A stretch of 64,000 bases of DNA from Streptantibioticus ferralitis (GCF_029223525.1 NZ_JARHTQ010000037.1:1-64000); one strand, 5' to 3'; positions 46,178 through 55,171 are shown, counted from the first letter of the stretch. Made by a program: numbers and translations. The notes: generated from the sequence alone by a model not told the origin.

Positions 46178-47134
46178 ATGACTTCCTCCCCCGAAGAATC
46201 CATCGGTCCGTCCGTCGATTCAGTTGTACTCCAGGCCACTGACAACGGCGTCTCGTGGATCACCCTGAACCGGCCGGAGGCGATGAACGCGATCACCTGG
46301 GACCAGCGTGAACGCCTCATCCGCCTGCTGGCGGACGCCTCCGCCGATCCGCTGATCCGGGCCGTGGTGATCACCGGGACCGGACGGGCCTTCTGCGCCG
46401 GAGCCGACCTGCGCGGCAACACGCCGACCGGCTCGGGAGCGGCGGCAAGCGCCGGCTCCGGGGCAGGGGCGAGCACCGGTTCCGCACCAGGCACAAGCCC
46501 TGACGCAAGCCCCGGCTCGGGAGCAGCGGCAAGCCCTGGCACGGGACCCGGCTCAGGCCGAGGCGAGCGCATCGCGGGCGACGTCGCCCGTACCATCCGG
46601 CAAGGGGCCCAGCGGCTGATCGCCGCCGTGCTGGACTGCGACAAGCCCGTGATCGCGGCCGTGAACGGTACTGCCGCCGGTATCGGGGCCCATCTCGCCT
46701 TCGCCTGCGACCTGGTCATCGCGGCCGACACCGCGAAATTCATCGAGGTGTTCGTGCGCCGCGGTCTCGTCCCCGACGGAGGCGGAACGTATCTACTCCC
46801 CCGATTGATCGGTCCGCTGCGCGCCAAGGAACTGATGTTCTTCGGTGACGATCTCCGGGCGGACGCCGCGGAACGGCTGGGCCTGGTCAACCGCGTGGTT
46901 CCCGTACGGGAGTTGGAGAAAGCCACCCGTGAGTGGGCTGACCGGCTCGCCTCCGGACCCACCCGCGCGCTGGCGCTCACCAAGCAGTTGGTGAACTCTT
47001 CGCTGGAATCGGACCGAGGCAGCGCGTTCGCCGCCGAAGCCGCCGCGCAGGAGATCAATATGACCACGGCGGACGCCCAGGAGGGCATCCGCGGCTTCAT
47101 CGAACGTCGCGACCCGGAATTCCGGGGCCGCTGA
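46178..47134 (+). CDS. Enoyl-CoA hydratase with internal low-complexity insertion
   Basis: A 318-residue crotonase-fold protein. The hydratase signature is intact: GVSWITLNRPEAMNAIT, RAFCAGADLRG near residue 70 and AAVNGTAAGIGAHLAFACDLVIAAD near residue 165. Right after FCAGADLRG it carries a Gly/Ala/Ser/Pro-rich insert (residues about 81-129, bases 46418-46564) with repeated SGAA/PGSG units that the family lacks. The insert falls in the loop that normally closes over the substrate, so activity or specificity may be changed. It lies 67 bases after the ADP-forming ligase and is probably co-transcribed. Confidence 0.88.
   Translation: MTSSPEESIGPSVDSVVLQATDNGVSWITLNRPEAMNAITWDQRERLIRLLADASADPLIRAVVITGTGRAFCAGADLRGNTPTGSGAAASAGSGAGASTGSAPGTSPDASPGSGAAASPGTGPGSGRGERIAGDVARTIRQGAQRLIAAVLDCDKPVIAAVNGTAAGIGAHLAFACDLVIAADTAKFIEVFVRRGLVPDGGGTYLLPRLIGPLRAKELMFFGDDLRADAAERLGLVNRVVPVRELEKATREWADRLASGPTRALALTKQLVNSSLESDRGSAFAAEAAAQEINMTTADAQEGIRGFIERRDPEFRGR
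46418..46564 (+). repeat. Low-complexity GSGA-type insertion in the hydratase
   Basis: A 147-base stretch coding for about 49 residues of Gly, Ser, Ala, Pro and Thr with imperfect repeated units. It is in frame and bounded by normal hydratase sequence, so it looks like a repeat expansion inside a real gene. Confidence 0.75.
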
Positions 47135-47162
47135 ACGGCGGCGGCGCCACAACCTCTTCTAA

Positions 47163-47179
47163 TCTGACGGACTATCAGT
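47163..47179. promoter_or_regulatory. Operator box 11, TCTGACGGACTATCAGT
   Basis: Left arm TCTGACG intact, right arm degenerate. It ends 4 bases before the annotated flavin reductase ATG at 47184. Confidence 0.55.
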
Positions 47180-47183
47180 TTCA

Positions 47184-47825
47184 ATGATGGATGTGATGGG
47201 ACACGCAGGGATGGCGGCCACCGCCGTCCGCTACCTCAGGTCGGTCGGCGCACCGACATCCGCCGCACCCGTCGAAGCGATGCCACGGCCGGAACTGCGG
47301 GCGGTGCGGGAGGATGAGCGAGCACCACTCGATCCGGGCGAATTCCGACGCGTGCTGGGCAACTTCGCCAGCGGTGTCACGGTCATCACCGCGCCCGCCA
47401 CACCTGACGACGGCCATGGTCCCGCTGGCTTCGCCTGCCAGTCGTTCGTCTCACTGTCGCTCGACCCGCCGCTGGTCGCCTTCATGGTCGGCCGCTCCTC
47501 GGCCAGCTGGCCGCGTATCGCCCGCACCGGTGTCTTCTGCGTCAACATCCTCGGCGCCGATCAGGGCGAACTCTGCCGGGCCTTCGCCGTCAGCGGTGGC
47601 GACAAGTTCACGGGCGTGGAGTGGACTGCCGCGCCCGCGACCGGGGCGCCGCTGATCGCCGCGGTTCCCGCATGGGTCGACTGCACCATCCACGCCGTCC
47701 ACACCGGCGGCGACCACCTCATCGTCGTCGGTCACGTGGCCGCTCTCGGCACCGCGCACCAAGGGCCGCAAGAGGCATCACCGCTCCTCTTCCACCGTGG
47801 CCGCTTCGGCACCGTCTCACATTAG
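47184..47825 (+). CDS. HsaB-like flavin reductase
   Basis: A 213-residue FMN/FAD reductase-domain protein. It matches HsaB-type reductases: FRRVLGNFASGVTVITA, GFACQSFVSLSLDPPLVAFMVG, GVFCVNILGADQ, KFTGVEW and DCTIHAVHTGGDHLIVVGHVAAL. HsaB supplies reduced flavin to the HsaA hydroxylase in steroid breakdown; no HsaA is in this window, so it may serve another monooxygenase, such as one of the LLM proteins. The start is uncertain: ATG 47184 is adjacent to operator box 11, while ATG 47211 and ATG 47281 are alternatives closer to the HsaB length. Confidence 0.83.
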   Translation: MMDVMGHAGMAATAVRYLRSVGAPTSAAPVEAMPRPELRAVREDERAPLDPGEFRRVLGNFASGVTVITAPATPDDGHGPAGFACQSFVSLSLDPPLVAFMVGRSSASWPRIARTGVFCVNILGADQGELCRAFAVSGGDKFTGVEWTAAPATGAPLIAAVPAWVDCTIHAVHTGGDHLIVVGHVAALGTAHQGPQEASPLLFHRGRFGTVSH

Positions 47826-47908
47826 AACCGCGCCGAGCGGCCCAAGGAGGAGTCCACGAAGGTCTGGGCGGTGCGGGCTCCCCGGGCTCCCTTCAGAACT
47901 TCGGAACC

Positions 47909-48976
47909 TCAGAACGTGAGCACACCCCGAGCCACGCGCCCATGATGCGTGTCGTCAGCGGCTTTGGCGAAGTCCTCGATCGGATAGGTCTTGGTGACCA
48001 ACTCATCGAGAAGCAGCCGCCGTTGCCGATAAAGCTCCGCGTACAGCGCGATGTCCCGCTGCGGGCGTGACGACCCGTATCGGCAACCGAGAATGGATTT
48101 GTCCAGGTACATCGCAGAGACGCGGAAGGACGCCTCGGCGTCTGCGGGCGGCATGCCGAGGAGTACGGCTTGACCATGCCGGTCGAGCAGATCGATGGCC
48201 TGGCGGACAAGCCGGACATGCCCTACACATTCGAAGGCGTGGTCGGCGCCATTGGGAAGCAGCGCACGGACCGCCTCGACCGGGTCCGCGACCTGCGAGG
48301 CGTCGATGAAGTCGGTGGCACCGAACTGTCGGGCGACCGCGGCCTTCACGGGGTTCGCGTCGATGGCGACGATGCGCCGGGCCCCGGCGATCCGTGCGCC
48401 CTGGATGACGTTCAGGCCGACGCCCCCGGTACCGATGACGACGACCGAGTCGCCGTGACCGACCTTGGCGCGGTTGAGGACGGCACCGACGCCGGTCAGG
48501 ACGCCGCAGCCGAGCAACGCGGCGGAGGTGAAGGGAATGTCGTCCGGGATGGGGACCGCCTGGACCGCCTTGACGACGGTCCGTTCCGCGAAGGCGGAGT
48601 TGGCCGCGAAGTTGTAGAGCTCCTCACCGCCGCGGGCGAACGGACGCTCTGGACGCCCGATCGCCCTGCGGCACATGGTCGGACGGCCGCGATCGCATTC
48701 GGCACACGTACCGCAGTTGGCGAGCGTGGAGAGCGCGACGTGATCGCCGGGCGCGACATGGCCGACGCCCGCCCCGACGGCCTCGACGACGCCCGCGCCC
48801 TCGTGGCCGAGTACTACAGGGACCGGGAACGGGATCGTTCCGTCGATCACCGACAGGTCACTGTGGCACAGGCCGGCGGCCTGGATGCGGACGCCGACTT
48901 CGCCCGGGCCAGGCCTGCGCACCGCGAGGTCGTCGACGACCCGCGGCTGCTCGCCGTCGAAGATGACACCTCTCAT
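47909..48976 (-). CDS. Zinc-dependent alcohol dehydrogenase
   Basis: A 355-residue medium-chain dehydrogenase. GLCHSDLSVIDG, GHEGAGVVEAVGAGV, the structural-zinc cysteines in CGTCAECDRGRPTMC, and the Rossmann motif GTGGVGLNVIQG. It oxidises an alcohol with NAD+. It follows the aldehyde dehydrogenase by 30 bases on the same strand, so the two probably turn an alcohol into an acid in sequence. ATG 48976 has the better-spaced GAGAGGGA; GTG 48982 is an alternative. Confidence 0.9.
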   Translation of the reverse strand: MRGVIFDGEQPRVVDDLAVRRPGPGEVGVRIQAAGLCHSDLSVIDGTIPFPVPVVLGHEGAGVVEAVGAGVGHVAPGDHVALSTLANCGTCAECDRGRPTMCRRAIGRPERPFARGGEELYNFAANSAFAERTVVKAVQAVPIPDDIPFTSAALLGCGVLTGVGAVLNRAKVGHGDSVVVIGTGGVGLNVIQGARIAGARRIVAIDANPVKAAVARQFGATDFIDASQVADPVEAVRALLPNGADHAFECVGHVRLVRQAIDLLDRHGQAVLLGMPPADAEASFRVSAMYLDKSILGCRYGSSRPQRDIALYAELYRQRRLLLDELVTKTYPIEDFAKAADDTHHGRVARGVLTF

Positions 48977-49006
48977 ACCCACCGTTCCCTCTCCACGACC
49001 GCTTCC

Positions 49007-50470
49007 TCAGGAAGGCCAGACCACCGACTGGAGTTCGCTGTACGCGTGCAGTCCGAACGAGCCGCCGTCGCGGCCGATCCCGCTGTCCTTGAACCCGCCG
49101 AACGGCGTTTCGGGGTGCCGCTGCACGGTGTTGATCCCGACATTGCCGCTGCGCAGACGAGCGGCGAGTTGCCAGGCGCGACCGGCGTCCCCGGAGAAGA
49201 CGTAGTCGTACAGGCCGTACGCGGTGCCGTTGGCGATCTCGACCGCCTCGTCCTCGGTGTCGAAGGGGATCGCGACGACCACCGGCCCGAAGATCTCCTC
49301 CTGGGCCACGGCCATCCCCGGCCGGACGTCGGCGATGAGGGTGGGCGCCGCGTAGAAGCCGGGTTTGAGGTCGGGGCGGGTACCGCCGGTGACGATTCGG
49401 GCGCCCTGGTCTCGCGCTCCGGCGACGTAGGCCTCGACGCGGTCGCGTTGGGCGGCGCTGATCAACGGGCCGACGATCGTGGAGTTATCCACAGGGTCCC
49501 CGATTGTCAGTGCCTCGGCGTAGCTTTGGAGACCGGTGACGACCTTCTCGTACAGCGCGCGATGGACGAGCACGCGGGTCGGAGCCGTGCAGATCTGTCC
49601 ACAGTGGAACGACCACGTCGAACCGACGGCGCCCACCGCCGATTTTCCCGCCCCGTCGGTCAGGTCATCCAGGATGATCGCGGCTCCTTTGCCACCGAGT
49701 TCCATGAGAGTGCGCTTCATCAAGCGACCAGCCGACTCGGCTATCGCCTTACCCACGGAGGTGGAACCCGTGAAACTGATCATGTCGACACCGGGGTGCG
49801 CGACCAGGGCCTCGCCCGCCGCGGCGCCCGATCCCGTCACCACGTTGAACACGCCGTCCGGCAGACCGGCCTCCTGGAAGATCTCGCCGAGCAGGAGACA
49901 GGTCAGCGGATCCTGAGGCGCGGGCTTGGCCACGACCGTGTTGCCCATGGCCAGCGCCGGGGCGGCCTTCCCCGCCAGGTTCACTACGGGGAAGTTGTAC
50001 GAGGTGATGCAGCCGACGACGCCGACCGGGCGCCGGACGGCGGCTGCGCCGAGCAGTCCCCCGGGCGCCAGCGGGGACGCCTTCACGGGCAGCGGTGCAA
50101 GCGGGATCGTGTCGGGCTCGGTGGCCCCGCGCGCGTAGCGGCGGAACCGCTCTGCGGCCGTGGGCAGTTGCATGGTCGACGCCACCCGCATCGCCGCTCC
50201 GGTCTCGGCCTGCAGCAGCGGCACGAGGTCCTTGGCGTGGGCGGCCAGCAGGTCCGCGATGCGGTCCAGTACGGCGGCGCGTTCCTTGGGCGCGGTACGG
50301 CTCCACGCCTGGTACGCGGTACGCGCGGCACGGACCGCCGTGTCCACGTCGCCCCGGGTCGCCTCTGGGGCGTAGCCGATGACCTGTTCGGTGGCGGGGT
50401 TGACGACGGGGTAGTGGCCCTGGGCGGGCTGATGCCGCTGTCCGTTGATCCAGTGCGCATAGCGCTTCAT
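49007..50470 (-). CDS. Aldehyde dehydrogenase
   Basis: A 487-residue NAD(P)+ aldehyde dehydrogenase. The glutamate motif is MELGGKGA near residue 263 and the catalytic cysteine is in FHCGQICTAPTR near residue 297. Other blocks: GCITSYNFPVVNLAGKAAPALAMGN and EEIFGPVVVAIPFDTEDEAVEIAN. It pairs with the downstream ADH. It lies 66 bases after the SDR-ACAD-SDR operon on the same strand and may be read through from box 12. Only a half-site (CCGTCAG near 50471-50477) is seen right upstream. Confidence 0.92.
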   Translation of the reverse strand: MKRYAHWINGQRHQPAQGHYPVVNPATEQVIGYAPEATRGDVDTAVRAARTAYQAWSRTAPKERAAVLDRIADLLAAHAKDLVPLLQAETGAAMRVASTMQLPTAAERFRRYARGATEPDTIPLAPLPVKASPLAPGGLLGAAAVRRPVGVVGCITSYNFPVVNLAGKAAPALAMGNTVVAKPAPQDPLTCLLLGEIFQEAGLPDGVFNVVTGSGAAAGEALVAHPGVDMISFTGSTSVGKAIAESAGRLMKRTLMELGGKGAAIILDDLTDGAGKSAVGAVGSTWSFHCGQICTAPTRVLVHRALYEKVVTGLQSYAEALTIGDPVDNSTIVGPLISAAQRDRVEAYVAGARDQGARIVTGGTRPDLKPGFYAAPTLIADVRPGMAVAQEEIFGPVVVAIPFDTEDEAVEIANGTAYGLYDYVFSGDAGRAWQLAARLRSGNVGINTVQRHPETPFGGFKDSGIGRDGGSFGLHAYSELQSVVWPS

Positions 50471-50535
50471 CCGTCAGTGCCCTTCGCTGGGCTTGTCGGG
50501 CCGCTCACCCGTTGGCTTCGGAAGTGGCCGCGATG

Positions 50536-51384
50536 TCAGGGATGTTGAGAGGAGACCGAGACGACTTCACCGGTCAGATAGGAGCTGTAGCCGCTGGCGA
50601 GGAAGACGATCACGTTCGCGACTTCCCAGGGTTCGGCGGCGCGACCGAAGGCTTCACGGGAGGTGAGTTCATCGAGCAGTTCGTCGCTGGTGACCTTGGC
50701 CAGGTTGGGGTGCATGGCGAGAGAAGGGGCTACCGCGTTGACCCGCACGCCGTGTGGGGCCGCTTCGATGGCGGCGCACCGGGTGAGCGCCATGACTCCG
50801 GCCTTGGCCGCGGCGTAGTGGGCCTGTCCCGCCTGGGCGCGCCAGCCCAGTACGGAGGCGTTGTTGACGATGACGCCGCTGCGGCGGGGGCACATCTGCC
50901 GCAGTGCGGCACGGGTGCAGCGGAAGGTGCCGCCGAGTGTGACGTCGAGGACGCGGCCCCACTGTTCGTCGCTCATGTCGACAAGGTCGCTGGTTCCGCC
51001 CAGGCCCGCGTTGTTGACCAGGGCGTCGATGCGGCCGAATTCGGCGGTGACGGTGGCGAAGAGGCGCTGGACGTCGGTCTCGGCGGTCACGTCGCAGGGC
51101 ACGGCGATGGGCTTGGTGCCCATGATGTCGGCGAGTTCCTCTGCGGAAGCGGTCAGGCGGCGTTCGTGACGATCGCTGATGGCGACGGTGGCGCCTTCCT
51201 CGGCGCAGCGTTTGGCGGTGGCGAAGCCGATCCCGGTGCCCGCGGCGGCGGTGATGAGGACGGTGCGTCCGGCGAGCAGTCCATGGGCTGGCTCGTACGA
51301 CGGTGAGTCCGTCTCTCCGCGCCCGCCTTGGGGCTTGGCACCGCTCGCGTCGCTGGACCGTCCGGGGGCGCTCTCGGTGGTCAT
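50536..51384 (-). CDS. Short-chain dehydrogenase/reductase
   Basis: A 282-residue SDR with an unusual N-terminal extension of about 38 disordered residues. The nucleotide motif is altered to TAAAGTGIG (Ala in place of the usual first Gly). NNAG is near residue 120, Ser plus YAAAKAGVMALTR follow near residue 180, and the C-terminal SSYLTGEVVSV block is present. It overlaps the acyl-CoA dehydrogenase by 4 bases (ATGA) in an SDR-ACAD-SDR operon controlled by box 12. Likely role: hydroxyacyl-CoA or ring-hydroxyl oxidation. Confidence 0.86.
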   Translation of the reverse strand: MTTESAPGRSSDASGAKPQGGRGETDSPSYEPAHGLLAGRTVLITAAAGTGIGFATAKRCAEEGATVAISDRHERRLTASAEELADIMGTKPIAVPCDVTAETDVQRLFATVTAEFGRIDALVNNAGLGGTSDLVDMSDEQWGRVLDVTLGGTFRCTRAALRQMCPRRSGVIVNNASVLGWRAQAGQAHYAAAKAGVMALTRCAAIEAAPHGVRVNAVAPSLAMHPNLAKVTSDELLDELTSREAFGRAAEPWEVANVIVFLASGYSSYLTGEVVSVSSQHP

Positions 51385-52601
51385 GGGCGGGGTTCCTTCG
51401 GGAGCCCGAGGACGCGCTCGGCGATGATGTTCCGCTGGATTTCGTCCGATCCGCCGTAAAGGGTGTCGGCGCGGCTGAACAGGAACAGCCGCTGGAAGGA
51501 GCCGAGTTGATATGCGAGATGCGAAGTCGGGTCGCCGGGTGCGGCGGCCGAGGAGGAGGTTGGTCGGGGGGCGGGGCCCGCCGAGCCGGAGGCGCCCTGT
51601 ATCGCCATGGCCAGTTCGCCGAGGCGCTGGTGCCAACGGCCCCACAGCAGCTTGGACATGCTGGGGGCGGCCGGGTCCGTGGTCCCGAGGGTGCGTAGGG
51701 CGTTCCAGCGCATGACGCGTAGGTCGGCCCATTGCCGGACCAGGCGGTCGCGCAGCACCGGGTCGTCAGCGGCGCCGTTGTCGACGGCGAGCGTCACGAC
51801 GTCCGCCAGCTCCCGGGCGAAGCCGATCTGCTGCACGAGGGTGGAGACGCCGCGTTCGTAACCGAGGAGGGCCATGGCGATGCGCCAGCCATCGCCTTCC
51901 GCACCGACGCGGTGATCGGCGGAGGCGTGGGCGCCGTCGAAGAACACCTCGTTGAACTCGCTCTCCCCGGACATCTGGCGGATCGGGCGGACCTCGATGC
52001 GGCCCGGCTGGTCCATCGGCACCAGCAGGAAGGACAGGCCGTGGTGGCGTACGGAGCCGGGCTCGGTGCGGGCCAGGACGAAGCACCAGTCGGCGTCGAG
52101 CGCCAGTGACGTCCAGACCTTCTGACCGGTGATGCGATACGTGGTTCCGCTGTCGTCCAGCACGGCCGCCGTGCGCACGCCCGCGAGGTCGGATCCGGCG
52201 TTGGGTTCGCTGTAGCCCTGGCACCACAGTTCCTCGCCGCGGGCGATGGGCGGCAGGAAGCGGTCGCGTTGGGCGGGGGTGCCATGGGCGAGCAGGGTGG
52301 GGGCGAGCAGGTTCTCGCCGATATGGCCGGACCGGGGCGGCGCGGCGGCGCGGGCGTACTCCTCGCCCCAGACGACCTGTTCGGTCAGCGAGCCGCATCG
52401 GTTCCCATATGGTCCACGTGTGCCGCCATGCCGTGCGGGCTCGCTGCCCGGCGACTGCCAGCCGAGGCCGATCCATCCGTGGGCGCCCAACTCGCGTTCC
52501 CACGCCCGGCCGGCGGTCGTGGTGGCCGTCAGATGGTCGGCGAGCCAGGCCCGCGCCTCGGTGCGGAAGGCCTGGGCCTGCGGCCCGAAGGTGAAGTCCA
52601 T
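51381..52601 (-). CDS. Acyl-CoA dehydrogenase
   Basis: A 406-residue FadE-type enzyme: FTFGPQAQAFRTEARAWLADHL, YSEPNAGSDLAGVRT, HHGLSFLLVPMDQPGRIEVRPIRQMSGESEFNEVFFDGA (split) and GGSDEIQRNIIAERVLGLPKEP. It has a Gly/Ser/Pro-rich loop near residues 335-355. There is no adjacent second dehydrogenase, so it probably works alone. It is central in the operon between two SDR genes. Confidence 0.9.
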   Translation of the reverse strand: MDFTFGPQAQAFRTEARAWLADHLTATTTAGRAWERELGAHGWIGLGWQSPGSEPARHGGTRGPYGNRCGSLTEQVVWGEEYARAAAPPRSGHIGENLLAPTLLAHGTPAQRDRFLPPIARGEELWCQGYSEPNAGSDLAGVRTAAVLDDSGTTYRITGQKVWTSLALDADWCFVLARTEPGSVRHHGLSFLLVPMDQPGRIEVRPIRQMSGESEFNEVFFDGAHASADHRVGAEGDGWRIAMALLGYERGVSTLVQQIGFARELADVVTLAVDNGAADDPVLRDRLVRQWADLRVMRWNALRTLGTTDPAAPSMSKLLWGRWHQRLGELAMAIQGASGSAGPAPRPTSSSAAAPGDPTSHLAYQLGSFQRLFLFSRADTLYGGSDEIQRNIIAERVLGLPKEPRP

Positions 52602-52609
52602 GGCGGTCC

Positions 52610-53515
52610 TCAGGCGTTGGGCCGGTCGTTGGCGGTGGCGGCCTTGCGCATGGCCTCAAGCTGTTCGAGCAGGGGCATGGGGTCGGTGCCGACCGCACCG
52701 GGGAGGAAGTCCGCGATCCGTTGCGGGGTCCAGGCGCCTTCCGTGTAGGCGGCGCGCAGTTCACGTGGTTGGGCCCAGACCGCGATCTTGGGTCCGGCGA
52801 CGGTGTACACCTGTCCGGTGATGTCGCGCGCCTGGTCGCTGAGCAGGTAGACGACGAACGCCGCGACGTCCTCCGGTTCGCCGATCTCCTTGAGTTCCAT
52901 GGGCACGTTGGCGGACATCCGGGTGCGGGCGACCGGGGCGACGCAGTTCGCGGTCACCCCGTACTTGTGCAGGCCCAGCGCGGCGCTGCGCACCAGGGAG
53001 ATGATCCCGCCCTTGGCGGCGGAGTAGTTGGCCTGGGCGACACTGCCCTGATGGTTGCCGCTGGTGAAGCCGATCAGGGTGCCGTAGCCCTGCTTGCGCA
53101 TGACGGCCGAGGCGGCACGGAAGACGGTGAACGTACCCTTCAGATGGGTGGCGACAACGGGGTCCCACTCCTCCTCGGTCATGTTGAACAACATGCGTTC
53201 GCGCAGGATCCCGGCGACGCACACCACCCCGTCGATCCGCCCATAGGTCTCAACCGCCGTCGAGACGACCCGGCCGCCCCCGGCCATGGCCGACACATCG
53301 TCGGCCACGGCGACGGCGTCACCGCCCGTCGCCTCGATCTCCTTCACAACGGCCGCCGCCACCTCGCTGGTCGGCTCGCCGCCCTCGATCGAGACGCCGT
53401 AGTCGTTGACCACGACCTTGGCGCCCTCGGCGGCGCAGGCGAGCGCCACAGCCCGTCCGATACCCCGCCCCGCGCCGGTGATCGCGATGACCTTGCCGGT
53501 CAAGAAGTCGCCCAC
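52610..53515 (-). CDS. SDR of the hydroxysteroid/MFE-2-like group
   Basis: A 301-residue SDR. ITGAGRGIGRAVALACAAEGAKVVVNDYG is the signature of the multifunctional-enzyme-2/17-beta-HSD4-like SDRs that oxidise 3-hydroxyacyl-CoAs. Catalytic YSAAKGGIISLVRS is near residue 170. A C-terminal tail of about 60 residues extends past the fold. The GTG at 53515 follows GGAAGG. It is the first gene of the operon, downstream of operator box 12. A similar SDR occurs at 57744-58757. Confidence 0.89.
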   Translation of the reverse strand: MGDFLTGKVIAITGAGRGIGRAVALACAAEGAKVVVNDYGVSIEGGEPTSEVAAAVVKEIEATGGDAVAVADDVSAMAGGGRVVSTAVETYGRIDGVVCVAGILRERMLFNMTEEEWDPVVATHLKGTFTVFRAASAVMRKQGYGTLIGFTSGNHQGSVAQANYSAAKGGIISLVRSAALGLHKYGVTANCVAPVARTRMSANVPMELKEIGEPEDVAAFVVYLLSDQARDITGQVYTVAGPKIAVWAQPRELRAAYTEGAWTPQRIADFLPGAVGTDPMPLLEQLEAMRKAATANDRPNA

Positions 53516-53546
53516 AGCCGAACCTTCCTACAAGCCTTCCCGGGTT

Positions 53547-53563
53547 TCTGACGGTCCGTTAGA
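53547..53563. promoter_or_regulatory. Operator box 12, TCTGACGGTCCGTTAGA
   Basis: Between the SDR-ACAD-SDR operon (start 53515) and the divergent cyclase-family gene (start 53637). One mismatch in the right arm. Confidence 0.65.
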
Positions 53564-53636
53564 TTCTAGGAACACCGGTGACCCATCGCGCAAGCCCCGC
53601 GCAGGCGGAAGCCCGCACACACCGAAGGAGGCCGGG

Positions 53637-54563
53637 ATGCCGTTGCCCGAGCGGTTCCATGACATCGCCAAGCGCGTGAACAACTGGGGGCGTTGGGGCG
53701 CGGCCGACGAGATCGGCACGCTCAACCTGATCACCGACGAGGTGGTGCGCGAGGCGGTCGGCACCGTGCGTTCCGGCCGCCGTGTCCCGCTCGCGCTTCC
53801 CCTGAAGCAGGACGGGGTCCAGACCGGCGCGATCCCGGGCCGGATGAACCCGCTGCGCGCGATGGTCGCCGTCAACTGGCAGATGTTCGGCCCGGACACG
53901 GTCGCCACCAGTGATGATGTCGTCACGATGGGGCTGCAGGCGGCCACGCACTGGGACGGCCTCGGTCACGTCTCACACTCCGGCCGCCTGTACAACGGGC
54001 GCCCCGCCACCACGGTCACCGCACACACGGGCGCCGAGTTCGGCGGAATCGAGAAGATCACCAGCCTGGTGTCACGCGGCGTTCTCCTGGACGTCGCCCG
54101 CGCGCACGGCGTCGAACGCCTTCCCGGCGACCATGCCGTCGTACCCGAAGACCTGGAGGCCGCCGAGGAACTGGCGGGCACGACGGTCCGCTCCGGCGAC
54201 ATCGTTGTCGTACGCACCGGGCAGATGCGGCTGTACCTGACCGGTGACAGGCACGCCTACGCGTACCCCTCGCCCGGTCTGTCGATCCGCACCCCCGAGT
54301 GGTTCCACGCCCGTGATGTCGCGGCGGTCGCCAGTGACACGCTGACGTTCGAGATCTTCCCGCCGGAGTTCGAGGACCTGTGGCTGGCGGTGCACGCGCT
54401 CCATCTGGTCGAGATGGGCATGCCGCAGGGGCAGAACTGGAATCTGGAGGAGCTGTCCACGGCCTGCGCCGAGGACGGCCGTTACGCGTTCCTGCTGAAC
54501 GCGACGCCCGAGCCGTTCGTCGGCGGGGTGGGCAGTCCGGTCGCGCCCGTCGCGATCAAGTAG
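53637..54563 (+). CDS. Cyclase-family (kynurenine-formamidase-like) hydrolase
   Basis: A 308-residue metal-dependent hydrolase. The metal block is THWDGLGHVSH near residue 105, matching the cyclase-family HxDxxxH-like pattern. It is rich in G and charged residues typical of the fold (FGGIEKITSLVSRGVLLDV, GDIVVVRTGQ). The family hydrolyses amides, lactones or ring ketones, which suits a ring-cleavage pathway. The ATG at 53637 follows AAGGAG. It is divergent from the SDR operon across box 12 and overlaps the next gene tail-to-tail by 82 bases. Confidence 0.85.
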   Translation: MPLPERFHDIAKRVNNWGRWGAADEIGTLNLITDEVVREAVGTVRSGRRVPLALPLKQDGVQTGAIPGRMNPLRAMVAVNWQMFGPDTVATSDDVVTMGLQAATHWDGLGHVSHSGRLYNGRPATTVTAHTGAEFGGIEKITSLVSRGVLLDVARAHGVERLPGDHAVVPEDLEAAEELAGTTVRSGDIVVVRTGQMRLYLTGDRHAYAYPSPGLSIRTPEWFHARDVAAVASDTLTFEIFPPEFEDLWLAVHALHLVEMGMPQGQNWNLEELSTACAEDGRYAFLLNATPEPFVGGVGSPVAPVAIK

Positions 54564-55171
54564 CCCGACCGGGCACCGCCCGGACGGCCGGAGGCCGGGC
54601 CCGCGGCGCCCGCCCCGGGGACACCGCCGGTCGGCCCCGCAGGCCCGGTGACGCGCGCGGCGCTGTCATCCCGGTACCCGATCGCGTCGCCGTAGGCGGC
54701 CATCGGGCGTTCGTCGTAAAGCTGCTGGGACGGAGCGGAGCCCCCGTCGCAGCGGTCCACCTCGCACCAGATGTGCTTGCCGGAGCCTTCGCGCTCCCAG
54801 CCCCAGCGGTCGGCGAGACCGTCCACCAGCTCCAGGCCGCGCCCGCCGGTCTCGTCGCCCTGAGCGTGCCGCGGCGCCGGAGGCTTGGCGCTGGCGTCGG
54901 CGACCTCCACGCGTACGGTCCCGGCCGCGGCGCCGTCGGCGCCCGCGTCGGAGACCTCTGGTTCGGGGAAGAGCATCCGCAGCACGGCCGGGCAGCCGGT
55001 GTGCACCACCGCGTTGGTTACCAGCTCCGAGATGAGCAGGAGCAGCGTCTCGGCCAGCGGCTCATCTGCTCCTATGCCCGACCGCAGCAGCCGGGAACGG
55101 GCCCACCTACGAGCCCGGCCCACCTCGGCCGGGTCGGGGAAGACCTCCAACTGCACCTGAAGCACCTGCAC
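54482..55171 (-). CDS. HATPase (RsbW/SpoIIAB-type anti-sigma-like) protein
   Basis: A 229-residue protein with a GHKL ATPase domain of the anti-sigma-factor kinase type. N-box ISELVTNAVVHTG near residue 48 and G-box GGRGLELVDGLADRWGW near residue 108 are clear. The last 85 residues are a Gly/Ala/Pro-rich tail. Such stand-alone ATPases in Streptomyces usually regulate sigma factors or anti-anti-sigma factors. The gene is not obviously part of the catabolic regulon; its 3' end overlaps the cyclase gene by 82 bases. Confidence 0.83.
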   Translation of the reverse strand: MQVLQVQLEVFPDPAEVGRARRWARSRLLRSGIGADEPLAETLLLLISELVTNAVVHTGCPAVLRMLFPEPEVSDAGADGAAAGTVRVEVADASAKPPAPRHAQGDETGGRGLELVDGLADRWGWEREGSGKHIWCEVDRCDGGSAPSQQLYDERPMAAYGDAIGYRDDSAARVTGPAGPTGGVPGAGAAGPASGRPGGARSGYLIATGATGLPTPPTNGSGVAFSRNA

